Positions 54,946-64,000 of a DNA stretch of 64,000 nucleotides are shown here, in pieces. The DNA is from Mesorhabditis belari. Its lineage: Eukaryota; Nematoda; Chromadorea; Rhabditida; Rhabditidae. A program made the position numbers and the translations under genes. The first letter of the stretch is position 1; the number at the start of each line of letters is the position of its first letter. The stretch covers positions 831,501 to 895,500 of the forward strand of contig CAUEEP010000920.1 of the NCBI GenBank assembly GCA_958450365.1, in the 5' to 3' direction. A model generated the notes under the pieces. It did no database searches and was not told the origin of the DNA. It saw only the letters and a list, made by a program, of their open reading frames with translations.

Positions 54946-57900
54946 ATGGCAGAAAATGCTCCGGAAGATGGAGAATTTCTCGTCGACTGCGGTTTTGAAC
55001 GACCCCCAAGTCCGATGTGCGATCCAACAAAGCAAAAGCCCGAAATGTTGAGGAACGGGAAGAAATTTTCTAAGGTTGGTCTTGAGTTTTTTTGAGTAGA
55101 AGGTATGCGAAAAGTAGCGAAGTAGAGTCTAATTGTTTAAGTCGTAAATTTGTTTATGTTTAGATCCATCATATTCCATTGGTCGGTGCTGCAATTGTCG
55201 AAGTGATTCACATCGAGAGCCCGAGTTCTTTTTGGGTCCGGCCTTACAATCATATCACTTCACAGCTGATCTTGGAGGAGCCAACAAGGTTAACTTTTTT
55301 TTTTGCATTTTGATTTTAACTTTAGTGAGCCGCTCATTCAATTCGCGAAGCACGAGTTCCCCAATTTGCTGAAGCGCTACTGTATGGCTCCATTGGAAGA
55401 TCAAGTCAGTGAAGGCGATCTCGCTGCTGATGTCACTCAAAGGCGTTATGGAAGAGCACGAGTCGTTGAGGTGGATGGACTTTGTATTGTTTATATATCA
55501 AATTATTTAGGCTGTTTCAAACGAGCTTGTGCGGGTAATCTTTATAGATGAGGGACGACTGCAATGGGTCAATCCAATCTGTTTGGCCGTGATGCCAGTG
55601 AGTTGTGCCTCCAATTCACGTAAAATGTATTCTAGGATAATTTCTACTATCATCCTTGGCAAGCAATGTACATGTGTCTGGGTGGAGTTTCGCCAATTGA
55701 TTCGTCTATGGTAAAGTTAATGCGTGCTCTCGTGATTATTTTTGATTTTAGACTGAAGCAAGACCTCGTTGGACTGAAAAACATGATGCGGCTTTTCGTG
55801 AAATCATTCGGGAGTTTGAACTGTTTAAGGTAAAAGCTTGGCTACCATATTATTAATTTAAAAGCGCTCTATACATTATGTGGCGGTAAAATAGTCTTTG
55901 TTATTTAAAAAAGTACAAGCTGAATTTTAGGTTGTGGCCATCAAAAGCACAGTGTTGCACGACAATTACGCAAAGGCACATCTTGTCGATTTGTTCGGAT
56001 TGAAGAATAAACAGCTGGATCAATGCGACAAAGTGGACGTCGATATTTTGGGACTCTTCGGAGCACACTGTTATGGATCGGTAAATTATTTATTGCGTTC
56101 ATTTGTAAATGTTTTCAGGTGGTTCAAATGCCCGTCTTCAATGCTGCAACCTACGTTAAGCCTGCACCCTTTCAAGTTTATGAGGTATGTCATCGTTTTC
56201 TACTTTAATAGTAATTCATTTTTAGAAACGAGAAGTAACCGATCAACGCTATGAAACTTTTCCGGACCAATGGGAAGTGGAACAAACGGATGAGGTGATC
56301 GAGAAAAGGAATCAAATTGCTGGACAAAATCTTGTTAAGTTCGTTTTAATGTTGATTAAAAAATAAATTAAAGGGAACATTTCAAGATTAACCTTGAAAA
56401 ATTTTCAAATCTTTTCAAATCATCAAATCAAAACCGGGTTCCTACAACTTTTTATCCCATGGGTTAGGCCACCCGGTCTAGTGACTTTAGTCACGAAACC
56501 TTTGACGGTTGATTGATCATCGGATCATGAAACCTTATATGACATGAAGGTCTTTGTACCTGAGTGTCTTTTGTTTCTAACGATAAACTTGGATAGTTTA
56601 AACCTACTACTATTTTTTTCATATAATTTAACTTGTATTAGTTTCGACTACGATGCTGAGGATCCAAAGTTTCAAATCGTTAATATGGATTTGAAGTATT
56701 TGCAAGACCACAAGTTAGTTTTCCTTTTTGAAAAATTATAATTTAATCGTCGCTCAAAATGAGATCATTTATTTAGATTTGTTAGCAGCGATGGCACGGT
56801 GCTATTTCACGTTTTTGGTGCTTACTTGCAAAACCCATACGAGTTTTATGGAATTCCCTACAGAAAAATGCGAGCGGTGGCCGATGATGTGAATAACCGA
56901 GGTAAATTGTTGTTTTCAATTCACTCCAATGGATAATTTAGAAGTTGAACAACCTTTAACGATGCGTGAAGCTATGCTTGAATTGACGAGCGAACGCAAG
57001 GAATTCGGCGATCAACTGGATTTGTTTTATCGAAAGAAGTTCAATCGGATTCCGATGGACAGGCCAGATGTGAACGGAAGAAAAAGAGTGTAAGTTTTAA
57101 CTTAAGCATTCAGTAAAGATAACTGTTAGTTTGGATCATATTTATTAAGCGCTGAAGGAGTTAGCGACTGGGGTATCTATTGAATTATTTTAGAATGGAT
57201 TGGTTGGAACGTGGTATCCGGGTCTACGGAATTTGCAGCTGTATCGGCATGGAGAGACGCAAAAGAAATGGTGTTTATCAACGAGTTGAAGTAAGTATAG
57301 CTTGCTTTTATAGCCTACATGGATAAATGTAGCGCTTGGAATAGTAAACTAGCTCTTGTTAGACATCAGCTGCTCGATTCTTAATCACTGTCGTAGATTG
57401 TTTTTGTTTAGGGCTAATTTTCAAGCATTTAGATCATTTGCGCGGATACTTCCGATACGTACCGCCTCCGTTTTCTCGACACTGGTGGAATCGTTGCACA
57501 AGTTTATCACACCGAGGTCTATCAAATTAATCCAAGGTAGTGTTGGTTGTTTGGTTAAGTCGTGTCAAAGATTTGATCAACCATATGCTTCCACGGCTCC
57601 TAAATTTTTAATTGATTCAAATCTTTAGACATTGTCAGCGCCCCGCCATTTGCATGCAACTCTGCTGGCATGGAGTTAAAGACAACGATGCAGCGTATGC
57701 AGCTAAAAGGGTAACAGATTTTGAATCGTATAATATGAATGTTTTTTCAGGCTTTTCAAGTAAAGGTCATTGCTGCATTTAAGGAGAATTTCTACTGTGA
57801 TGGACCAATTCGTCTAACGCTTCGAGGTATACATATTTCTTTGATGTAACATTAAAAGTGCCATAAAAATCACATTTATATCAGGCACACATGAGCCTAG

Positions 57901-58144
57901 CAAAAAGGTAGTATACAAGGGAGTAGTGCCAGTAGCACCACACGATATGTGGAATGTGACCTGCTGTTCGATAGTTGAGGTGAGCTGGACAGTGTTTTAA
58001 GGAATTATTTTTTTTTGTTTTCAGTTGGATTCGTCCTTGACGCAAGAGGTGAATCTTCTGAAAGTGCTTCTGTTTAACGAAAGGCCCGAGCCCGGGCGAT
58101 TAGTCATCGATTATCAAATGCCTTTCGATTTTATTGCGGGTTGA
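54946..58144 (+). CDS. Tudor-domain protein
   Basis: Eighteen exons join in phase to about 628 residues, from an ATG directly behind TTTTTAG to TGA at 58142. Exons begin at 54946, 55164, 55326, 55511, 55636, 55752, 55931, 56119, 56226, 56642, 56777, 56942, 57194, 57433, 57629, 57751, 57885 and 58025. A first Tudor core (AAIVEVIHIESPSSFWVRP, then VRVIFIDEGRLQWVN and HPWQAMYMCLGGVSPI) covers about residues 45-215. A second Tudor-like strand set (YRLRFLDTGGIVAQVY) lies near residue 470. Such proteins bind methylated arginine and often act in small-RNA or germ-granule pathways; a relation to nematode EKL-1 is a guess. Exons 3-7 were copied into blocks A-C. Confidence 0.85.
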
Positions 58145-58404
58145 ATTCTTAATTTTGATTTGGTCTCGCACTTTGACTTTGTGATCTTTTTTAAACGCGT
58201 ATTTTTTTTTTCTTGGTGATTTTTGTTAAATCTTTTATATACTATTTTCATGTTAGGATAAATATTCCTTTTAAAACTACACAAAAGTGGACAGAAACTG
58301 TAAACTCAAGCGTAAAAAAGCAAATGCTGGAGCTGGAATAGTTTAGAGCTATTCTGGTCTCAACTCAACATAATGCCCATTGAGAGGTTTGAAAGGAAGA
58401 GCTC

Positions 58405-58475
58405 GAAAAACCCGGAACTCGGTCGCAGGGGTCTCAGAGAAGCAGAGGGTCCAGGGTTCGACCTCCCTGTTTTGA
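58405..58475 (+). repeat. tRNA-like sequence
   Basis: A B box (GGGTTCGACCTCC, about 58452) follows an A-box-like stretch GGTCGCAGGGGTCTCAG. It lies between the Tudor gene and the receptor gene. No acceptor pairing is seen. Confidence 0.4.
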
Positions 58476-58757
58476 AAATAAAAATGAAAAAAGGGAGAGG
58501 GAGAAAGAAAAGTGAAAAGAAAAAAGGTATAATTTTGATTCATATTTTCAACTATTCATTACTTTTCGTGAAAGACCAAAAATCCCAATAACTTTCTCCT
58601 GTGACACATTTTACACATATACACAGCTTAGCTAATCTAAATTGGTACATATCTTGTTCGCAGAAAGCGACAAGCGAAATTTTCCCATCAAGTACATTTT
58701 TTTCTGAACTTTGCGGAGTTCAGGGAAGTTTGAGTCTTCTCATTTTTTTGTGAATTG

Positions 58758-61700
58758 ATGGATTGGATAAATTCGGGAATTGATGTTTTACAAAATGTTA
58801 TTGAAATTTCTTTGATGGGATTTGTGAGTTTATTTGTTTGGCAAATGATTAGAGGAGGATTTTTTGTAGCTGGCCGTGCTCGGAGCCGTTTTCGCCGTCG
58901 CCGGCATTGTGGTTGTGAATGAAAACGCATATCTTAGAGGTGATTGGTTTTGAGCTCGAATTTCGAAAAATGATCAAAGATCTCAAAATTCTCAGGTCTT
59001 GTAAAGCACTATATAATGATCGATTTGATCGCTTTATTGGTTGGCCTTATCGCTTTTCTCTGGGCAGTTCCGTGTGCGATTTGGTAAAAAGAAATTTACA
59101 AATCGATGAAGTGGCCAAAATTTTAAGGAATCTTCACGAAAGTTTTCCATTTCTTGATCGTCTAATGTCGAATTTTGTCTATTTCTCGCTGGCACCCGGC
59201 TACAATGCAAGAGTAAGCATTGCACTCAGAATCTATACATAATTGCCAACGTCTGGCTAAGTTTTCAATGCCTAAAATGTAGAAGGCGGGCTCCATTGAA
59301 TCGATAAACTCCTTGATGCCATTTTCCACCTCCCCTCGAGTGGCAAAGCATTTCTCCGATAAGAAGTGATTGAGGAACTTGAAAAAGTGGAAATCCGTAG
59401 GCGACAAATCAGGAGAATATGGAGCATGAGGCAGGACTTCAATGTGCAGCTCGTTCAATTTTTGAAGAGTCTTCAGTGAACAATGCGGGCGAGCGTTGTA
59501 TTGCAATAGGATGGGACCCTTTCGATTCACTAGAGCTGGATCGATCCTTCGAAGCTTTTCATACATTTCGTTTATTTCGTGAATATACTGATCAGAATTC
59601 ATCGTTTTTCCGTTTGGTAGAATTGAATAATGGATCAGACCTTTCTGTGACCACCAAACACTCAGAAGAAGCTTCTTTGGGTGTAGGTCGGGCTTACACT
59701 CATTAACAGCTAAAATCTCAGCAGTTATATATGCTTTATTCAGTTGAATAGCGACAAAACAAAATCACAATAATTACCCGGGACACCACTCAAAACACAC
59801 CCAAAAGATAAATAGATACCTCAAGAAAGAATCACAGAGCAGTCAAATGGATTGCCGAAATTGTGGCTTTAAATCTAGCCAAGGTGGGAATATCACGAAC
59901 ATGATCAAGCTCATTATTCTCTAGTTGGTTGCGATTCAGGAAGCATTTCTCAAGCGTCACCGATCTCTCCCTTTCGAATGCATTATTCACTCACGTACCC
60001 AATCCCATTCATCTACTCCTTCTTTTTACTCTAAGGAACATTCTATTGAAATCCTCTGAACCATAGTTGCTCATCATTTTTGAGACCGGATATCTTCTAA
60101 GCTACCTTTTTCAACTAACTAGATCAACCCACTAGAGATCAACCAACTATCAACCAACTAGAGAATAATGAGCGTGGGGTAAAATGTTCCAGGATTTAAT
60201 AATTCGGTTAAAAAAGAAACTGTGGGGGCTTTTAGAGGAAACGGAAGGTTGGCGTATGAGAAAAGGCCTTCTGGAGGCTTCTGGAGTAGAGAGCCGAATT
60301 CAAGACCAGAAAAAAGGGGGTCGGGATGAATGCCTTTAACAATTTTAAAGCATTCCACTAAATCGATGATAAGGCGGCGTTGGTGTAACATTTCAAGATC
60401 AAAGATTTCAGGACCGAAGAGTTGCAATCTATCAGAATAATTAAAGGAGGAGAATTTGTCAAAATTAATTTTATAAAGAGCAATTTTGGTGAAGTGCCTC
60501 TGAACACGTTCTATTTTTTGAATGATTTAATAGGGAAGGAGACCAAATCAAAGAAGCGTATTGAAGAATAGGGCGGACATAAGCAACAAAACACATCCGA
60601 TAAGTTTTGATGTTAGGTATGGTAGTTTAGTTATAGTTTTTCGAAATTTTCACCTTTATCTAGTTTAGCTTTTCCTTGGAATCAATCGCTTTCTCGCTCT
60701 TGCCTTTAAAGGACGATACTTTGAGATATTTAATCGCTTAAAAGTTATCCAATATTTCATTCTGATTGTCTATCCGACAATCACTTTCGCTTCGCTTTTT
60801 CGACGTGAGTCAATTGATTGGGATGTTCTCGAGCTTTAGTTTCTAATCGAGTTCTAATCGAGTTCTAATCGAGTTCTAATCGAGTTCTAATCGAGTTCTA
60901 ATCGAGTTCTAAAGTCTACAAGCCAGGTAAAACCAAGCCAAACAAGGCTAGGACCAGTCCAGGTTTAACCGACCTCTAGACCTGAGCGGGTCCAAGCCCT
61001 TTGGTCCAAGCCCTTTGGTCCAAGCCCTTTGGTCCAAGCCCTTTGGTCCAAGCCCTTTGGTCCAAGCCCTTTGGTCCAAGCCTGACTCCAGGCTAGCCCA
61101 GGCACTTTTTCTATGTCAAATCAAAGTCACAGTCAGTGTAAGAAAGTATTAACGTTAAGTACTAAAAGCAAACGGTTTCAAAATTCGATTCGAGTTTTAA
61201 AAATGGTTTTGCAAGCTCCCAACTCATTGCTAGTTCTTACATAGATAAGTCATTCTAATAAATCTTAGTTTAGCTGGCTGTGCTGCATTATTCGTGGGAA
61301 ACGGCTTGAATCACTTTGAGATCGAGTCTCAATGTCCTTTCTCGATAATCCCATATACTATTGTAAGTAGAATCTAAAATCTAATAGCTAAAATCTTTTT
61401 AGACAATAGCCAGCTATTTCTATCATTCTGTCACCACATTCTTTGATATAGCCGTCTTTTTTCTTGTTCGACGTCGCCATCAAGCTTTCTATCGAGAGCA
61501 AAAGCAACAAGTGATCAATCAGAGACAAGCAAGAGATATACAAAGGGAATATCGATTAGCATTACAGGTTATGTTCATTAGTAATTTGAAAATCATTGAA
61601 TATTGACATAAGAAGGTCAAATGGCTAGGCCAAACCTATACTATTTGACGCAGAATTTTATGCTGATTCCTAATCTGTATTCCGTTCTTGCTAAATGACA

Positions 61701-62897
61701 ATCTGTCAGGAGCTACAAGCGTCTAAAGTTTTGTTAGGACTCTGAATGGGTCTTAGGGGTCTTAGGGACCAAATAGCCATTCCATTGACGGTGGTCATTT
61801 GGGTCTTAGGGGCTAAATGACCACTTCATTGGGGGTGGTCATTTGGGTCTTAGCGGCCTTGTTGCGGACCGATTCGGTGCAGCTGTAGCCGAGTGATACG
61901 GCGTTCGTTTTCCTAGCGAGCCCTCACGAGTTCGATCCCCGCTTAGCTTAGCTTTAGCTTTTTCTTCTTTTCAAGAAGTGCAGACTAATGTTCTTTGTCA
62001 TTCCATCTGGAATAGGCTGGTTCAGTCAGTTGTCAGCTCTTATGAGTCTAAAATTTCAGATGGCCGTGCAAGCATTTGCTGTAATCGCCTCAACTTCAGC
62101 GAAATTCGCGAAAGTTCTCTTCACCACTCCGTTCACTTTTTACCTTGGTTATACGACTTTTTGGCAGCTTCATTACGTGCTTTTATGGTTTGGGACATCT
62201 ATCATTAAAGCTTTAATTACAATAGAACTACAAAGATTAGAAATCCAAGCAGAAACTTCAAAAATCCCCTCACGTAACACATTTTACAGGCAATTTCGCA
62301 TAACTAATCTGGGTGGTAAATATTTGGACCGTTCGCAGAAAGTGCCACGCAAACTTTTCCCACAAAGTATAATATCGTGAATTTATGAAGCGCTTTTGGA
62401 AGTTTAGTTGACTGAATTGGGGAAGCTTTCTAGGGGAATTATCTCTTTTTGTAGCCTTCTATCGTTGCTCGAACAACGAGTTCATGTGGCTCAGTGGGTA
62501 GAGCGTCTGTCTGGGGGGAGGTCTTCGAGGGCCCTCGAGGGTTCGATTCCCCTCGGAGCTTCTTTCGTTACCGAATTTTTTCGAAAATGAAAAATGAAAA
62601 GCGAAAGGGAAAAAAAGAGAAACGGAGAGGGAATTGGGGAAGATGCTTCCTCTTTTTCTCGTCTTCTATCGTCGCTCGGACAAAGGAGGGGAAAGGGAGT
62701 AAAAAAAAGGATTTTCTCAGTGCATAGAATTTTGATTCACAACTTTGGTTCGATTGCTTTTGATAAATAGTGAAAGATACGTAAAGTATCAACTTTTTAT
62801 CGAATTCTATTTTAGTATGTCTTACACATTTCTCCTTCGAGATCCGAAACCAAAACCCGATCCAACTGGTGTGAAAGTGTCAAGTTCAAGCAAGTAA
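58758..62897 (+). CDS. Seven-helix chemoreceptor (nematode SR-type GPCR)
   Basis: Nine exons join in phase to about 297 residues: 58758-58823, 58870-58939, 58996-59083, 59143-59212, 60669-60804, 61274-61362, 61403-61567, 62060-62187, 62816-62897. Hydrophobic helices appear in order, beginning LAVLGAVFAVAGIVVV and IDLIALLVGLIAFLWAVP. The motif GINRFLALAFKGRYFE after helix 3 is the nematode counterpart of the GPCR DRY region. A long basic loop (LVRRRHQAFYREQ) follows helix 5, and a short polar tail (RDPKPKPDP) ends the protein. The size is typical of worm chemoreceptors. The class is not clear. Exon 4's acceptor is weak, but its length restores phase exactly. AATAAA follows the stop. Introns hold a mariner, a LINE piece and SINEs. 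Confidence 0.72.
59213..59750 (-). pseudogene. Truncated mariner transposase in a receptor intron
   Basis: Minus-strand pieces read KPDLHPKKLLLSVWW, LLQYNARPH, YSPDLSPTDFH and RWQLCIDSECNAY, which are mariner transposase landmarks. The normal Asp in the second motif is Tyr here, so the active site is lost. The N-terminal part and both inverted ends are missing. The right end abuts receptor exon 4 at 59212. It is a different mariner lineage from the one in blocks A and B. Confidence 0.8.
59760..60150. other. Intronic stretch without a recognisable feature
   Basis: No exon, RNA or clear repeat was found between the mariner remnant and the LINE fragment, apart from a short ACTAGA/CAACTAG repetition near 60115-60165. 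Confidence 0.4.
60158..60620 (-). mobile_element. Non-LTR retrotransposon (LINE) 3' fragment
   Basis: The minus strand encodes IQKIERVQRHFTKIAL and then RLQLFGPEIFDLEMLHQRR and LVECFKIVKGI, with one frame change near 60480. This series (a VQR-FT motif, then RL--L-L--L--RR-----YKI) is what the C-terminal end of CR1/jockey-type reverse transcriptase ORFs looks like. It lies in a receptor intron as a 5'-truncated piece. Confidence 0.65.
60841..60912. repeat. 11-bp tandem repeat TTCTAATCGAG
   Basis: Six and a half near-perfect units directly follow a receptor exon. Confidence 0.9.
60989..61085. repeat. 14-bp tandem repeat CCCTTTGGTCCAAG
   Basis: About seven identical units. Identity between units suggests recent expansion. 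It is in the same intron as the 11-bp repeat. Confidence 0.92.
61838..62000 (+). repeat. SINE with tRNA head, same family as 10890
   Basis: A box TAGCCGAGTGA (61885-61895) and B box GAGTTCGATCC (61928-61938) are followed by CTTCTTTTCAAGAAGTGCAGAC and GTTCTTTG. The 5' leader GGTCATTTGGGTCTTAG occurs twice in tandem before it. Confidence 0.7.
62478..62565 (+). repeat. tRNA-derived SINE head
   Basis: A box TGGCTCAGTGG and B box GGTTCGATTCC are perfect and the T stem pairs. The seven bases before the A box (GTTCATG) do not pair with the 3' end, so it is not a functional tRNA. It lies in the last receptor intron. Confidence 0.65.
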
Positions 62898-63124
62898 TTT
62901 GCAGAAAACGGTCAATAAATATTGAAGCCAATTTTCCGTCAATAATTTGCATAAAACAGTCAAAAAATTTTATTACAACAATGAGCTTTTCATTAGAATT
63001 TATAATTGAAAAGCTTTAATGAAAAGAAAGAAAAAAAAAATCAATGAATAAACTCGTTTTTCCATTGCACAAGTCATCGTGTAATCTTTAGCCAATTTGT
63101 TAACTAAAACCCTGTGATCAGTTA

Positions 63125-63202
63125 ATATTAATATATTAGAATATGAATATTCTAATATAATAATATTCTAATATAATAATATTCTAATATAATAATATTC
63201 TA
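63125..63202. repeat. AT-rich 16-bp palindromic tandem repeat
   Basis: About four units of AATATTCTAATATAAT, each partly palindromic, adjoin the left end of the MITE at 63203. Confidence 0.85.
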
Positions 63203-63745
63203 TGAGGTTGATGCATAAGTCTTTTCGTTCCTTTTCGTCTGCCGTTTCAAGCCAACAAATGCACGAATTAAACTACGGTTGATTTCATTAGAAAAACCAA
63301 TTATTTTTCTGCAAAATAACATTAAAACGGGTTTAAAAATATTTAATGCCTGGATTTTCTTGAGAGTATGAAGTCGGGTAGTCAAAAAAGGGCTAACTCG
63401 ATGATGCGGTTTAGCTAAGCTAAGGTTTAGCTTAGCACCTTAGCTAAAGAAAACCTATCTTCGTGTCAATAGATAAAAGATAGAGAAAAAAAACGTTTGA
63501 TATTTCGCCAAAATTTCAGAGAAATTCATTCAGCCAATTTTTCCGTAGAGTTTTTTATAGATTTTTACGAAAAAGGCGTTTTTCACTCTCGAATTTGCTT
63601 GAAAGTCAACCGAAATTCATTTAAAAAGATGCAAATTGAATAAAAAAACACTTTTTTTATAGAGCAAACTATAGATTAATTCGTGAATTTGTTACTTTTT
63701 AACAGAAGTACGAAAAAAATGAAAAAGACTTTTGCATCAACCTAA
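63203..63745. mobile_element. mariner-type MITE, 543 bp
   Basis: The left end (TGAGGTTGATGCATAAGTC) and right end (complement TTAGGTTGATGCAAAAGTC) are inverted repeats of mariner type with TA on both sides (63201-63202, 63746-63747). There is no coding capacity. A diverged relative lies in irk intron 11. Confidence 0.85.
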
Positions 63746-64000
63746 TATTTCGCACTGCCACCCGTGGAGGGAGGCAGAATGGTCTGTTGCTCGTAACCGG
63801 ATTACAATTATGCTCCCTTAGGGCTCCGGCTTCCGTCAACTGTCCGCTACTCGACAGTCGTCTAGATGGCGGGAGTTTGGACACCCCATTGGAGGAACCG
63901 CGAGGTTCTTAAACCGACTGGGGATCAGATCAATCCCTTTTAGCATCAACAAAGTGTAACTTCGGAGCAGCTTCGGAGCAGCAGTAGCAAGGCGTTTTTC
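63746..64000. other. GC-richer region with hairpins, cut by the window edge
   Basis: Two adjacent stems are visible: GAACC-GCGA-GGTTC (about 63894-63907, a GNRA-type loop) and GGGAT with ATCCC (about 63922-63938). Base composition differs from the surrounding AT-rich DNA. I recognise no gene; a structured RNA, a repeat or an exon of the next gene are all possible. Confidence 0.3.

Noticed and set aside
62188..62380. Extension of the receptor frame past 62187
   Set aside because: It stays open by chance, but splicing at 62187 to 62816 gives a normal helix 7 and polar tail, followed by a poly(A) signal.
62478..62565. A functional tRNA gene
   Set aside because: The A box, B box and T stem are good, but the acceptor stem does not pair and the anticodon arm is irregular.

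Overview
This is nuclear DNA from a nematode, most likely a rhabditid relative of Caenorhabditis. The signs are: genes with many short introns (about 29-50 bases), 3' splice sites ending in TTTTAG or TTTCAG, start codons directly behind splice acceptors as in trans-splicing, a two-gene operon with about 130 bases between stop and next start, a near-exact spliced-leader SL1 sequence, a piece closely matching nematode 5S rRNA, a seven-helix chemoreceptor and an F-box-like gene. All gene models were built by hand by joining exons so that splice phases agree; no search was run.

Layout. Bases 1-7000 hold the 5' end of an unknown gene and then mostly repeats: two foldbacks, four tRNA-derived SINEs, a minisatellite and a Tc1-type MITE. 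An inward-rectifier K+ channel gene (irk) runs from 7246 to 15271 with 13 exons. Its introns hold an SL1-like foldback, a simple repeat, SINEs, nested MITEs and an intronless F-box-like gene on the other strand. From 15166 to about 51560 lie three rearranged tandem blocks (A, B, C). Each carries pieces of irk 3' DNA, MO25, a Tudor gene fragment and a two-gene operon. Block D, from 51561, gives the intact MO25 gene (52373-54208), followed by the intact Tudor gene (54946-58144), a seven-helix receptor (58758-62897) and a mariner-type MITE near the right edge.

The operon is the main novelty. Gene 1 (about 690-725 residues) and gene 2 (about 335-430 residues) encode long alpha-helical, coiled-coil proteins. 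Gene 2 has a Gly/Ala-rich hydrophobic double segment between helical arms, an architecture that recalls two-component alpha-pore-forming proteins. That likeness is inference from shape, not from a recognised family. Copies A and C are open throughout; copy B is broken by a stop codon and two deletions. Some exons of A and C differ almost only at amino-acid-changing sites while neighbouring introns are about 96% identical, which points to diversifying selection.

The blocks also record their history. A mariner was copied along with its flanks while already dead, a pogo-like transposon entered only block C, and several junctions show short shared sequence that fuses truncated MO25 to Tudor DNA out of frame.
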